Origin: CAZSLO01 sp964608025
GTDB lineage: Bacteria > Chloroflexota > Dehalococcoidia > Lucifugimonadales > CAJWER01
DNA: 64,000 bases
Direction of reading: 5' to 3'
Assembly: GCA_964608025.1 (NCBI GenBank)
Contig: CAZSLO010000019.1
Coordinates: 7,884 to 71,883 of the forward strand
The position numbers were made by a program, and so were the translations under genes. Of the stretch, positions 44,213 to 53,817 are shown in pieces. The notes beneath the pieces are model-generated. The model made no database searches. It saw nothing but the letters and a program-made list of their open reading frames with translations, and was not told the DNA's origin. The number at the start of each line of letters is the position of its first letter. The stretch's first letter is position 1.

Positions 44213-44242
44213 TATTGTCCTCGGTGCGCCATTTTAGATTCG

Positions 44243-44686
44243 TTAGCTATGCTCTATCAATTCGACCCAGTTTCCCTCAGGATCTTTTATATAGCAGATA
44301 CCTACTTTACTTCCATCTTCAGCAGTTTTGAATATTGGATCTGTGACAAAATGGATGCCTTTCCTGTCGAGCTTCTTGTGGAGCGTTGTCAAGTCATTGA
44401 CATTGAAACAAATATGAGAGGCACCCAGTTGGTTTCTTTCTAAGTGTCCTTTTGGACTAGGAGGATCAATGTAATGAACCAATTCAAGCATGTGATCGTT
44501 ACCAGATTTTCCAACGAAGACTAGTTTTCGGCGTGCCCCGGGAAACCCGGTATGGTCTCCTGTAGGAGGTGCCACGCTGTCTACTTCTCGAATAACAGAA
44601 AGACCGAGTTCATCACGATAAAATGTAACCATCAAGTCAATATCTGCGACAACTAATCCAGAGTGGTTAAATCCTGTAACCATCAT
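44243..44686 (-). CDS. VOC family protein (glyoxalase/dioxygenase fold)
   Basis: 147 residues forming two beta-alpha-beta-beta-beta modules. Candidate metal ligands are His8 (Phe-Asn-His-Ser-Gly-Leu), a His in the Asp-His-Met-Leu-Glu-Leu strand, His in Ala-Ser-His-Ile-Cys-Phe and the Glu of Trp-Val-Glu-Leu-Ile-Glu. It resembles lactoylglutathione-lyase-like and methylmalonyl-CoA-epimerase-like proteins. The substrate is unknown. It is probably in an operon with hyi. Confidence 0.82.
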   Translation of the reverse strand: MMVTGFNHSGLVVADIDLMVTFYRDELGLSVIREVDSVAPPTGDHTGFPGARRKLVFVGKSGNDHMLELVHYIDPPSPKGHLERNQLGASHICFNVNDLTTLHKKLDRKGIHFVTDPIFKTAEDGSKVGICYIKDPEGNWVELIEHS

Positions 44687-44764
44687 TTACCTCGTTATGG
44701 AGTAGAGCACCGTCGGAGTTTATTGCAAGGTTGTAGAGGGCGCAAGGGATCATACACCAAGAAA

Positions 44765-44793
44765 TTGGCTCTGATATTTGATATATATAAAAT
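44765..44793 (+). promoter_or_regulatory. Possible promoter upstream of the lut block
   Basis: TTGGCT (44765-44770), a 17-nt spacer, then TAAAAT (44788-44793), divergent from the VOC-hyi pair. It could drive the small membrane protein and lutABC, with a leader of about 110 nt. Confidence 0.4.
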
Positions 44794-44912
44794 CCTGCAA
44801 AAAAATGATGACCTGGACTTTTGGTTCCAAAAATTATCGTCGCACTGGGAATTGATCCTGAGACCAGGTGGACGTTGCAAACCCAGATGCTGCTGTGTAC
44901 CCTCTATGTAAC

Positions 44913-45158
44913 ATGGAATTACAGAGAATAATAGATTCCCCATTCTCATGGGCAGCAGTTGGTTTCTTGATAGGAATTGCACTTGGAGTTACGACCACAT
45001 CAGTTTGGCTAATTGCGATTGGCCTTGGAGGCTCTCTCCTTTACATGAAATTCCATGGTCCTGCCCAGCATAAAACTGAAGGCATGCTATTTGCCGCGGG
45101 ACCATGTTATATGATGTTTTGGGTGCTTGGATTTATAGTACGCGGCTTGGTTTTTTAA
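44913..45158 (+). CDS. Small two-helix membrane protein
   Basis: 81 residues from ATG 44913. Hydrophobic segments are at about 10-45 (probably two passes with a short turn) and 58-80. An in-frame GTG at 44868 would add 15 polar residues and has a weak AGG nearby; I prefer the ATG. It is 16 bp upstream of lutA and probably co-transcribed. The family is not recognised; a role in substrate entry or membrane anchoring for the Lut complex would be a guess. Confidence 0.55.
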   Translation: MELQRIIDSPFSWAAVGFLIGIALGVTTTSVWLIAIGLGGSLLYMKFHGPAQHKTEGMLFAAGPCYMMFWVLGFIVRGLVF

Positions 45159-45174
45159 AGCACTCATAATTCCA

Positions 45175-45912
45175 GTGAATGCCTCTCTTTTCGTCACCTG
45201 CGTTGTAGATCAATTTTATCCTGAGGTTGGTGAAAGTACGGTCCGTGTTCTTCGAAGACTTGGAGTGACTGTAGATTTCCCACAAAGCCAGACTTGCTGT
45301 GGTCAACCAGCCTATAACTCTGGCTTCCTATCAGATGCGAAGCCGCTAGCACATAATTTCCTAGAGACGTTTGAAAATGCCGATGCTATCGTGATTCCTT
45401 CCGGATCATGCGCTGCCATGATCAGGGTATTTTACCCCGATCTTTTTGACGATGAGCCGAAGATTGCCTCTCGGATGCGTGAATTGTCTGCCAAGACATT
45501 TGAATTTACAGAATACTTAGTGGATCACCTAGGAGTTTCGGAGATCCCTGGTTCAGGCAACGCATCATCTACATTGTCTGTTACTTACCATGAGGGTTGT
45601 CATCTTCGGCGTGAACTCGGGGTCACCACTCAACCCAGAAAACTGATCCGCGCATTGGATAGTGTTGACCTTCTCGAAATGGGACAGGCTGATGTATGTT
45701 GTGGATTTGGTGGCATGTTTTCTGTTAAGTATCCAGATATATCAGCGGGGATGCTTTCCGACAAGATTCGTAATATAGATGAATCTGGAGCCAATGCGGT
45801 AGTGTCTTGCGATAGTACCTGTCTTATGCAAATTTCTGGGGGGCTTGAACAAACTGGAATGAATACTAGGGCGATTCATATCGCGCAGATTTTGGATGAG
45901 GCAATGCAGTAA
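45175..45912 (+). CDS. lutA: Lactate utilization protein LutA (Fe-S oxidoreductase)
   Basis: 245 residues with two cysteine-rich CCG domains: Gln-Thr-Cys-Cys-Gly-Gln-Pro-Ala-Tyr-Asn-Ser-Gly early, and Val-Cys-Cys-Gly-Phe-Gly-Gly-Met-Phe late, plus Tyr-His-Glu-Gly-Cys-His-Leu-Arg-Arg. These bind non-cubane or 4Fe-4S clusters, as in GlpC/HdrB relatives. LutABC oxidise L-lactate to pyruvate. The GTG start at 45175 has no clear ribosome binding site. The stop abuts the lutB ATG. Confidence 0.9.
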   Translation: MNASLFVTCVVDQFYPEVGESTVRVLRRLGVTVDFPQSQTCCGQPAYNSGFLSDAKPLAHNFLETFENADAIVIPSGSCAAMIRVFYPDLFDDEPKIASRMRELSAKTFEFTEYLVDHLGVSEIPGSGNASSTLSVTYHEGCHLRRELGVTTQPRKLIRALDSVDLLEMGQADVCCGFGGMFSVKYPDISAGMLSDKIRNIDESGANAVVSCDSTCLMQISGGLEQTGMNTRAIHIAQILDEAMQ

Positions 45913-47355
45913 ATGGAACCTCGTACCAAAGATTTCAAACAAGAGGCCGCCAAGGCCTTGGCAGATGCGACTATCCAGAAGAACATGCAAAATTTGTATG
46001 GAGGTTTTTTCAAAGCACGTGAGCGTGCTGCGGATGAAACACCGGGTTGGGAGGCGATGCAGGATAGAGCCCGTGAGATAAAGGCTCATACGATAGAACA
46101 CCTTGACTACTATCTCGATAAAGCATCAAGGAATGTAGAGAAGTCAGGAGGAACCGTATTCTTCGCCACAAATGCAGAAGATGCAACAAGGTATGTTCTG
46201 GATCTTGCTATTTCACGCGGTGTTAAGACCATTATAAAAAGCAAGTCGATGATATCTGAAGAGATGGGTCTCAACGAGAAACTTGAAGAGGCAGGAATGG
46301 AGCCCGTTGAGACCGATCTGGGAGAATATCTAATCCAACTCCGTGACGAGACTCCATATCACATCATCGCCCCGGCGATACATCTTTCTAAGGATCAGGT
46401 ATCTGATCTGTTACATGAGAAACTAGGAGGACCTCGATACGATCGTGCAGAGGATCTTACAAGATTGGCTCGCGACCATCTGAGAACTAAGTTTATCGAA
46501 GCAGATATGGGTATAACAGGAGCCAACTTCCTAGTTGCTGACACAGGATCACTTGTGCTCGTCACCAATGAAGGGAACGGCCGTATGTGCACATCTATGC
46601 CGAAAATTCATGTAGCGATCATGGGCATGGAAAAGGTTGTTCCGGCGTTGGAAGATATGGGTATTTTTTTGAGACTTCTTATCAGGTCCGCGACAGGCCA
46701 ACGTCTATCTAGTTATGTGACCATGGTGAATGGGCCTAGAAATGATGATGACTTAGACGGTCCAGAGGAATTCCACCTCATAATAGTTGATAATGGTCGC
46801 TCCAAGATACTTGCGGATCCTGCGATGCGAGAGGCCCTTTATTGCATACGCTGCGGTGCCTGCCTAAATGCATGCCCGGTATATCGTAAGGTGGGGGGAC
46901 ACTCGTATGGTTGGGTATATTCTGGACCTATTGGGGCGGTAATTTCCCCGATGTTAACTAGTGTGCCCGAAGCCAAGGATTTGCCTTATGCGTCAAGCTT
47001 ATGTGGTGCATGTCGGGAATCCTGTCCTGTAAAGATAGATTTGCCTCGTCTTCTAATACATTTGCGTAGCGATCTTGCTGAAGGAGGACCTCATTCAGGG
47101 AAAAGGAGTAGGTTCAGTTCCGAGTTTGTGATGGTAAAGGCTTGGCGGCTCTTGGTGAGCCGGCCATGGACCTTACGTTTGGGAAATCGTTTAGCTAGAC
47201 TCTTTCAATTTCCCCTAGCCAAGGATGGTAAATTGAGGAAACTTCCCCCCCCTATATCTGGTTGGACTAGGTATAGGACTTTTCCTATGGTAACTACCCG
47301 TTTGTTCCGGGACAGATGGATTCGTGGTATTCAGGATAAAACATCCCATGAGTGA
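45913..47355 (+). CDS. lutB: Lactate utilization protein LutB (LUD domain, 2x[4Fe-4S])
   Basis: 480 residues. The LUD domain (about 60-300) contains Gly-Ile-Thr-Gly-Ala-Asn-Phe-Leu-Val-Ala-Asp-Thr-Gly-Ser, and two ferredoxin-type clusters follow: Cys311-x2-Cys314-x2-Cys317-x3-Cys321 and Cys364-x2-Cys367-x3-Cys371. It is the electron-transferring subunit of the LutABC L-lactate oxidation system. ATG directly follows the lutA stop, and the last 8 nt overlap lutC. Confidence 0.92.
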   Translation: MEPRTKDFKQEAAKALADATIQKNMQNLYGGFFKARERAADETPGWEAMQDRAREIKAHTIEHLDYYLDKASRNVEKSGGTVFFATNAEDATRYVLDLAISRGVKTIIKSKSMISEEMGLNEKLEEAGMEPVETDLGEYLIQLRDETPYHIIAPAIHLSKDQVSDLLHEKLGGPRYDRAEDLTRLARDHLRTKFIEADMGITGANFLVADTGSLVLVTNEGNGRMCTSMPKIHVAIMGMEKVVPALEDMGIFLRLLIRSATGQRLSSYVTMVNGPRNDDDLDGPEEFHLIIVDNGRSKILADPAMREALYCIRCGACLNACPVYRKVGGHSYGWVYSGPIGAVISPMLTSVPEAKDLPYASSLCGACRESCPVKIDLPRLLIHLRSDLAEGGPHSGKRSRFSSEFVMVKAWRLLVSRPWTLRLGNRLARLFQFPLAKDGKLRKLPPPISGWTRYRTFPMVTTRLFRDRWIRGIQDKTSHE

Positions 47356-48085
47356 TCGGGAGACTTTTCTAGCTGCTATAAGCGGTGCCCTGGGTAACGA
47401 TAGGATACGGCCGCCTGAAAGTATGGATGACAGTACTGTAGGTTTCTCTACTCCTGATGATGTCATCAAACGTGCTAAGAGTATCGAAAAAGAAATATTG
47501 ATTCGTTCGGAGGAGTTATGCAACGATCTTGAACAGGCTGCGAAGGCGGCTGGATGGATAGTTTCATCATCTAAAACCCAACAAGATGTTGTGGATTATG
47601 TTAGTGAGGTTGCTAAAAAAATAGAAACTAGGTTGGTCGTGAAGTCTAATCATAAAGTGATCGATAGTGTGATTGCCGACCCGCAAACATTCCAACAAAA
47701 CGTTGTGATAGAGACCATGAATATGTCTGGTAACAATACTGACGTGGAACGGGAATCGCTTCGTCAAACGGCAATTCGTGCAGGACTTGGCGTGACTGGT
47801 GTAGATTACGCTATTGCCGAAACCGGGAGCGTAGTGCTTCTCGCGGGTAAAGAGTTAAGCCGACTTGTTGCATTACTTCCCCCTGTACATATTGCTGTCG
47901 TTGAGAAAAGTAAAATACTGCCAAGCCTGGACGAGTTGTTCATGCTACGTCGTGCGGAGTTTGACAACGACAACCTAGGAAGTTACATGAATATCATTAC
48001 AGGACCTAGTAGGTCAGCAGATATTGAGCAAACGCTTGTCACTGGCGTGCACGGACCACGTGAAGTGCACATGGTTTTGCACTGA
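47348..48085 (+). CDS. lutC: Lactate utilization protein LutC (LUD domain)
   Basis: 245 residues of the LUD family, third subunit of LutABC. Gly-Leu-Gly-Val-Thr-Gly-Val-Asp-Tyr-Ala-Ile-Ala-Glu-Thr-Gly-Ser-Val-Val-Leu-Leu matches the LUD core, as does Leu-Pro-Pro-Val-His-Ile-Ala-Val-Val. The terminal Gly-Val-His-Gly-Pro-Arg-Glu-Val-His matches LutC. ATG 47348 lies inside the lutB end, indicating coupling; an upstream in-frame start at 47324 is less likely. Confidence 0.9.
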   Translation: MSDRETFLAAISGALGNDRIRPPESMDDSTVGFSTPDDVIKRAKSIEKEILIRSEELCNDLEQAAKAAGWIVSSSKTQQDVVDYVSEVAKKIETRLVVKSNHKVIDSVIADPQTFQQNVVIETMNMSGNNTDVERESLRQTAIRAGLGVTGVDYAIAETGSVVLLAGKELSRLVALLPPVHIAVVEKSKILPSLDELFMLRRAEFDNDNLGSYMNIITGPSRSADIEQTLVTGVHGPREVHMVLH

Positions 48086-48194
48086 TCGAATTGTGTAAGG
48101 ATGTATTGTTATCCATGATCTATTGCAGTGGGATTGCCTGAGATATCTGGTTGGTAGAGCATCTATTGTTTAAAGGGAATCATGGCAATAGGTA

Positions 48195-48539
48195 TTATCG
48201 GCGAGAGATTTTCCCGGCATCATCGATGTAGTGTGTTTCCCATGTCTTGGCATCGTTCTTAGTTATCACTTCGTGTATGGCTGATATACTCAACTCCGGA
48301 TCCAATCGAAGCATTGTTCCAATGGCCACGAAAAGAACATCAGCTGCTTCACTTGCTACCCTGTCTGGGGATTCCCCTAGAATTGCATCGCGAAGTTCTC
48401 GAACTTCCTCGTCTTGAATCGGTATACGGGTCAGTAGATCCTGACGAGAAGCAGACCCTTCAAATCCAAAGCGTTTATGGAAATTGGCAACGCAGTTCGT
48501 CAATTCTGACACTAGTAAAGCGATTTGATCTTGGGACAT
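48195..48539 (-). CDS. MazG-like nucleotide pyrophosphohydrolase
   Basis: 114 residues, all-alpha NTP-PPase fold. Metal-binding acids Glu44-Glu45-x2-Glu48 (Asp-Glu-Glu-Val-Arg-Glu-Leu) and Glu64-x2-Asp67 (Ser-Glu-Ala-Ala-Asp-Val) are present. Such enzymes hydrolyse non-canonical NTPs or phosphoribosyl-ATP-like substrates. It starts 3 nt after the glycerate kinase stop, so the two are probably one operon. Confidence 0.8.
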   Translation of the reverse strand: MSQDQIALLVSELTNCVANFHKRFGFEGSASRQDLLTRIPIQDEEVRELRDAILGESPDRVASEAADVLFVAIGTMLRLDPELSISAIHEVITKNDAKTWETHYIDDAGKISRR

Positions 48540-48542
48540 GTA

Positions 48543-49694
48543 CTATCTAGCTCCGAAAACAGTATTGCCAGTTTTCATAAGCCTCATAGATTCTTCCGTG
48601 GCGCTTGCGATTAATTCTGCAGCACGTTCTGATGCCTCTTCGAGCGTCATTGGTGCGTTGGTTATGGCTGTTACTGCGGAGATCCCGTGCTCATGAACAT
48701 CGGTGAACCGTTCGCCTAACGAGCCGGATATACCGATAACCGGAATACCGCGTTCCTGCGCTAGCTTGGCCACACCGATTGGTGCTTTATTGTAGACGGT
48801 TTGAAAGTCCATCGAACCTTCACCCGTAATGATTAAATCAGCATCCACTAGATGTCGTTTTAAATCTATTGTGTCTATGACAATATCTATTCCTGGCCTG
48901 AGGCGTCCATTTAAAAAAGCCATGATACCTCCACCAAGGCCTCCAGCGGCACCGGATCCTGGTACTTCTTGTATCTCTGAGCCAATGTCTCGTTTTGTTA
49001 TAAAAGCAAAGTGTTCTAGAGCGGAGTCGAGCTGTTCGACCATCTCGGGTGTGGCTCCTTTTTGTGGGCCGTAGACGGCAGACGCGCCCTCGGGACCGGT
49101 CAAAGGATTATTGACATCACATGCTACGTCAAATTGAGCACCTTGTGTTCTTGGGTCTAGATTGCCCATCTCAATATGGGCAAGTGTTGCTAGAGCCGCA
49201 CCTCCAACGGGTATGTCTACACCACGTTTATCCAACAGACGGATTCCTAACGCCTGTGCCATCCCGGCACCGGCATCGTTTGTCGCACTTCCACCTATTC
49301 CAAGTATGAACCTACGGAATCCCGAGTCCAGTGCCCTTGAGATAATTTCTCCAAGCCCGTAGGTGGTTGCGTTTAAGGGATCTCTTTTATCAGTTGGTAC
49401 TAGAGCTAATCCTGAAGTTCGGGCCATTTCTATTACTGATGTGACACCATCCCCCATCGCTCCCCATTGGGCTGGAATCTTTTCTCCAAGAGGTCCTGTT
49501 ACTTCGTCTGTCTCAATTCGACCACCTGAAGTTTCGACTAATGTTTCCAGTGTTCCGTCGCCTCCATCAGCCACTGGTACAAGTTTGATTTCAGCTTGTG
49601 GAACCACTCGTCTTGCGCCTTCGGCCATAGCCTTGGCGGCATCGGGTGCGTATATGCTACCTTTGAAGCTGTCAGGTGCGATAACTATCTTCAT
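48543..49694 (-). CDS. glxK: Glycerate 2-kinase
   Basis: 383 residues of the GarK/GlxK type I glycerate kinase family, which makes 2-phosphoglycerate. The start Ile-Ala-Pro-Asp-Ser-Phe-Lys-Gly-Ser, Val-Ala-Asp-Gly-Gly-Asp-Gly-Thr, Ile-Gly-Gly-Ser-Ala-Thr-Asn-Asp-Gly/Ala-Gly-Ala-Gly and Thr-Gly-Glu-Gly-Ser-Met-Asp-Phe-Gln are all intact. GAGGT precedes the ATG. Together with Hyi it closes a route from hydroxypyruvate or tartronate semialdehyde to glycolysis. Confidence 0.93.
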   Translation of the reverse strand: MKIVIAPDSFKGSIYAPDAAKAMAEGARRVVPQAEIKLVPVADGGDGTLETLVETSGGRIETDEVTGPLGEKIPAQWGAMGDGVTSVIEMARTSGLALVPTDKRDPLNATTYGLGEIISRALDSGFRRFILGIGGSATNDAGAGMAQALGIRLLDKRGVDIPVGGAALATLAHIEMGNLDPRTQGAQFDVACDVNNPLTGPEGASAVYGPQKGATPEMVEQLDSALEHFAFITKRDIGSEIQEVPGSGAAGGLGGGIMAFLNGRLRPGIDIVIDTIDLKRHLVDADLIITGEGSMDFQTVYNKAPIGVAKLAQERGIPVIGISGSLGERFTDVHEHGISAVTAITNAPMTLEEASERAAELIASATEESMRLMKTGNTVFGAR

Positions 49695-49780
49695 GTGACC
49701 TCAGGCTCTGGGATCATTGTTGACCTTGTATTTGTACGATCTTAGGCCTTAATTATATATCATCAATCAGCATTAGGATT

Positions 49781-49789
49781 TGGTAAAAT
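49781..49789 (+). promoter_or_regulatory. Extended -10 promoter of the M20 gene
   Basis: TGG followed by TAAAAT (49784-49789). There is no good -35. The leader to TTG 49817 is about 22 nt. Confidence 0.4.
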
Positions 49790-49816
49790 AGATCCACTAA
49801 ATACTAGGTTATTTTA

Positions 49817-51142
49817 TTGAAAATAGAAGAACTAAAAACATTAGCTAATTCTGAAATCGATCGGCGAGGAAACGAGGCTATTGGCATCGCTAAAGACATA
49901 CTTAGCTATCCCGAACCGGGGTTTCGAGAACACAGGACGGCCAGAGTTGTTGGTGATAAATTGAAAGCGCTGGGGGTACCTGTAGAAGAAAATATTGGTA
50001 TAACAGGTCTGCGAGGTATAGTTGACAGCGGACGGGCCGGTCCGACCGTGGCAGTGATTGGGGAACTCGATTCCCTGATAGTCCCAGGACATCCCAATGC
50101 TGACCCGGACACGGGTGCCGCTCATGCGTGTGGTCATCATTGCCAGATAGGGTCGATGATAGCGTCGGTGATCGGTCTTTTGGTAGATGGTGTTATGGAA
50201 GAATTATCGGGGAGGGTGGCTTTTTTGGCCGTACCCTCCGAGGAATACATCGAGATTGAATATCGGGATGAGATGCGCCGTTCTGGGAAAATTGAGTTTC
50301 TGGGTGGAAAGCCAGAGTTCATTCGGCTTGGTAAGCTTGATGATGTGGACATGGCGATGATGACGCACACGATCGCTAGCCCTAAAGGTGCTAAATTCGC
50401 TGTTGGGGGTTCAAACAACGGGATGCTTGCAAAGCGGATCTCGTTTATAGGTACAGCAGCACATGCAGGAGCAGCGCCATATTCCGGTGTAAATGCCTTG
50501 AATGCGGCGATGATTGCAATGTCAGCTATTAATGCTCAACGAGAGACTTACCGGGATGAGGATACCATCCGTGTACACCCGATCATTACTAAGGGCGGGG
50601 CTTCTGTCAGCTCTGTACCGGCTGATGTGAGGATGGAGACTTTTGTAAGAGGCAGTAGCGTAGAAGCCTTTATGTCCGCCAGCCACAAGGTAGATCGATC
50701 TCTTCGAGCGGGAGCTATGGCAGTCGGAGGTAGTGTTCGGATCACTACCTTACCGGGATATATGCCGATACGTAGTGAACCTGTAATGCTTGACTTGCAC
50801 AAAGCGAATGCGGCCAGACTCGTTGGTAACGGAAATATTGAGCCTCTTGGACACCGTACTGGATCGACAGATATGGGTGATCTTTCCCAGATCATGCCTG
50901 TTATCCACCCATACGTAGTAGCAGCGTCTGGGAAATCACATGGAGATGACTATGTGATAGAAGATTACGATACGGCTGTTCTTACTGCCGGTAAAGCGAT
51001 GGCCATGACAGTGATCGATCTATTAGCTGATGGTGCTTCTAAAGCCTTGGAAGTGAGGGATAGTTACCAGTATCCAATGTCAAAGAGCGAATACCTCTCT
51101 ACTCTGAGGAGTATTACTAAGGAAGAGATTTTCACAGAATAG
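49817..51142 (+). CDS. M20 family amidohydrolase (AbgB/aminobenzoyl-glutamate-hydrolase-like)
   Basis: 441 residues. The metal-binding blocks are Glu-Leu-Asp-Ser-Leu, Ala-His-Ala-Cys-Gly-His-His-Cys-Gln-Ile-Gly, Pro-Ser-Glu-Glu-Tyr, and a late Ala-Ala-Ser-Gly-Lys-Ser-His-Gly-Asp-Asp. The dimerisation lid with Ala-Ala-His-Ala-Gly-Ala-Ala-Pro-Tyr is present. These enzymes remove acyl or aminoacyl groups from amides such as N-acyl amino acids or p-aminobenzoyl-glutamate. The start is a TTG at 49817 behind an extended -10. The substrate is unknown. Confidence 0.85.
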   Translation: MKIEELKTLANSEIDRRGNEAIGIAKDILSYPEPGFREHRTARVVGDKLKALGVPVEENIGITGLRGIVDSGRAGPTVAVIGELDSLIVPGHPNADPDTGAAHACGHHCQIGSMIASVIGLLVDGVMEELSGRVAFLAVPSEEYIEIEYRDEMRRSGKIEFLGGKPEFIRLGKLDDVDMAMMTHTIASPKGAKFAVGGSNNGMLAKRISFIGTAAHAGAAPYSGVNALNAAMIAMSAINAQRETYRDEDTIRVHPIITKGGASVSSVPADVRMETFVRGSSVEAFMSASHKVDRSLRAGAMAVGGSVRITTLPGYMPIRSEPVMLDLHKANAARLVGNGNIEPLGHRTGSTDMGDLSQIMPVIHPYVVAASGKSHGDDYVIEDYDTAVLTAGKAMAMTVIDLLADGASKALEVRDSYQYPMSKSEYLSTLRSITKEEIFTE

Positions 51143-51163
51143 ATTCCGAATCTTTTGTACAGA

Positions 51164-53752
51164 TTAGTTGGTAAAAAAGCTTGATAGGTCAGAACGGTTT
51201 TGGCGAAGCCAAGCTATGTTTAACCTGATTGTCTCTAGAGCCTGATTTATTGCCCGATCAGCTGCTGGGGTTGGATTTTCTTTAAAGAATCGCTCTACGT
51301 CCTCAAGTTTCTCATCAGTTGTAAATCTCGCGGTGATGTTTACCAGCCTAGAAAGGGCAAAGAGTCCGTCGCTGTATCGCCTGTCAAACTCAGCCCAGTT
51401 GTTCTTAACAAATTCCCAGGCCATGTCTCGTCCTAGCCTGTTGCTGGCTACACTGCTTACTACGAGGATAGTATCGTGGTATCGGACCTGATCCGATAAC
51501 GATCGGTCTAGCGTTTCGGATAAAAGGTCTAATTTTTCGAAGTTTCCCAAAGACATTAGGAGACGCATTTTCTCTTCTTCCATGGTAGTGCGGTCGTGTA
51601 GTTCCCATATCGTATTATATGTGGCCGCATCACCCTGTTTTGAGGCGAGATTGAACACGACTCCTCGTATGTCTGGGTGTACAGCATCCGGATTTTCAGA
51701 GTAAATGGAGAATTTACTCCAAGCCTCTTTTAGTGTTGCCTCATGGTTATATTTACCGAGTTGCCCGAGCAAGGTCGAGCGCATTATTGAGTCTAATTCC
51801 TTTTCGCCGGGCTTTGGGTCCCAGCCTATTTGATCTCCTGCAGGAAGATATATGTGCCTTGCCATCTCCGCGAAGGTTGAGTAAAAAATTTCGTCAGATA
51901 GAAGCAGATCAAGCCTGGCGAGATTGGCGGCCACATCTTCCCAGACGATTGCGTTCGTCTCGTTGATATATGATTTTACAAGGGCAAGAAATTGAGTGAC
52001 GGACAGATAGCCAGCACGTGAAAGTGCGAAGGCATCGTTTTGGAGTCCCAGTCTGTCGATTGCAGATATCTCAAGTTTACTGACAGCAGGTTGCAATTGT
52101 GCCCACCCATCAGTCGAATAATTGACACGATAGAAACCGACTTGATCAGGATTTATTTTTAACCAATCATCACCAGAATCTTTTCCCAGGGTTACCGTCA
52201 TCGCCCGGTCGTCCATAAGGACTGGACCTGTCTCATCCCCGTTAGATGTGGTTATAGTTAATGGAATGTGCCATATAGTCTCGTCAATTTCATCCGGGTT
52301 GGTCAGGTTTTCGTATACGAACCGTTTCTGTGATATCCCTAGTTCTTCAACGCCTCCGGCAATAGTTGATATATCAAGGACAGGATATCCAGTTTGCTGT
52401 ACCCAGGTATCCATTATTTCTGCCACAGGTTGATTGGAAGCGTTTGCCAACGCGGTCCAAAGATCACCTGTTACAGCGTTTTGGTATTGATGCTGTGCTA
52501 TGTAATTACGCAAGCCTTCGCGGAAGATATCTTCTCCCAAAAACCTTTCCAGCATTCGCAGGATAGATCCTCCTTTGCTGTAGCTGATTGCGTCGAATAA
52601 TTGCCCGATTTCTGCAGGATCCTTGACCTCTTGTTCTATTGGATGAGAATTCTTGAGTCCGTCTAAGCCTAAGGCGTTGTTGGTGTCGCTGGATACGAAT
52701 TGTGTCCACATTTCCCATTCTGGGAACAGTGAATCTACGGCCTTGTCTCCGATCCAAGAAGCGAAACTCTCATTTAGCCAGAGGTCATTCCACCATGCCA
52801 TCGTCACTAGGTCACCAAACCACATGTGAGCCATTTCGTGGGAGATTATCGCGGCAACCCTCTGTCTTATTTGCGCAGAAGATTGATCCGGGTCTACGAG
52901 AAGCACTACTTCTCTATAGGTTACGGCTCCCCAGTTCTCCATCGCACCAGCAGCGAAATCTGGTATTGCGAGGTGGTCTAGTTTTTCCAGTGGATAGGGC
53001 GTGCCGAAATAGTCATTGAAGTAAGAGAGAAGCTTAACAGAAGTTTCTACGGCAAAGTGTCCTTGTTCTTCCTTTCCGGCAGTTGCCCACACTCTGACGA
53101 GAGTTCCATCGTCGGCTACTTTCTCGACGCTCTTTAGATCACCAACGATGAAAGCAAGTAGGTATGTCGACATTATTGGTGTTTCTTTAAACTTGACTCG
53201 TTTCAGGCCATCATCTTCATCGAATTCTTCCGCTTCCATGGTGTTAGAAATAACTGCAAATTCGGAATCCACGATTAGGGTTACCTCGAAGGATGCCTTT
53301 AAAGATGGTTCATCCCAGCAAGGAAATGCGCGTCGTGCGTCCGTTGCTTCGAACTGGGTTGTTGCGAGGTATCGCTCTTTCCCGTTCCCGTCATGGTATC
53401 TACTTCGATAGAAGCCTCTCAGGCGGTCATTCAGCTCTCCAATGAACTCTATTTTGAGCTTTGCATTGCCTACAGGAATATCTTCCTCGAACATAAATGT
53501 TAAAGTTTCAGATTTCTCTTCGAGTATGGTTTTGGATGGTGGAAGGATGGTGTTGTTTGAGTTGATTAACCAGCAAGAGTTTATTTCCAATTCCGCTGCG
53601 TTCAGTACGATGGAATTGGTGGGTTGTAGTATTTGAATATCTATTTCTACCTCGCCTGCGAATACGAAAGTTTCCAAGTTAGGACTCAGAGTCAGTACGT
53701 ATCTGCTGGGCGTGACACTTTTGGGTAACATGACGGCTTTAGATTCGGTCAT
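51164..53752 (-). CDS. M1 family aminopeptidase
   Basis: 862 residues. Exopeptidase motif Gly-Ala-Met-Glu-Asn-Trp-Gly (269-275), zinc site His305-Glu306-x2-His309 and Glu328 at the exact 18-residue spacing, then an ERAP1-type C-terminal helical domain. No signal peptide, so it is probably cytoplasmic. It resembles tricorn-interacting-factor F2/F3 and ERAP-type aminopeptidases more than E. coli PepN. AGGA precedes the ATG. It fits a peptide-using lifestyle together with the transporter at 58-63 kb. Confidence 0.92.
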   Translation of the reverse strand: MTESKAVMLPKSVTPSRYVLTLSPNLETFVFAGEVEIDIQILQPTNSIVLNAAELEINSCWLINSNNTILPPSKTILEEKSETLTFMFEEDIPVGNAKLKIEFIGELNDRLRGFYRSRYHDGNGKERYLATTQFEATDARRAFPCWDEPSLKASFEVTLIVDSEFAVISNTMEAEEFDEDDGLKRVKFKETPIMSTYLLAFIVGDLKSVEKVADDGTLVRVWATAGKEEQGHFAVETSVKLLSYFNDYFGTPYPLEKLDHLAIPDFAAGAMENWGAVTYREVVLLVDPDQSSAQIRQRVAAIISHEMAHMWFGDLVTMAWWNDLWLNESFASWIGDKAVDSLFPEWEMWTQFVSSDTNNALGLDGLKNSHPIEQEVKDPAEIGQLFDAISYSKGGSILRMLERFLGEDIFREGLRNYIAQHQYQNAVTGDLWTALANASNQPVAEIMDTWVQQTGYPVLDISTIAGGVEELGISQKRFVYENLTNPDEIDETIWHIPLTITTSNGDETGPVLMDDRAMTVTLGKDSGDDWLKINPDQVGFYRVNYSTDGWAQLQPAVSKLEISAIDRLGLQNDAFALSRAGYLSVTQFLALVKSYINETNAIVWEDVAANLARLDLLLSDEIFYSTFAEMARHIYLPAGDQIGWDPKPGEKELDSIMRSTLLGQLGKYNHEATLKEAWSKFSIYSENPDAVHPDIRGVVFNLASKQGDAATYNTIWELHDRTTMEEEKMRLLMSLGNFEKLDLLSETLDRSLSDQVRYHDTILVVSSVASNRLGRDMAWEFVKNNWAEFDRRYSDGLFALSRLVNITARFTTDEKLEDVERFFKENPTPAADRAINQALETIRLNIAWLRQNRSDLSSFFTN

Positions 53753-53817
53753 ACTATTCCTTCCAAATGCTTGAATAAATGGGAAGCGTTGGGCTCCCAG
53801 GTCGTTGGTGTCTGTAG

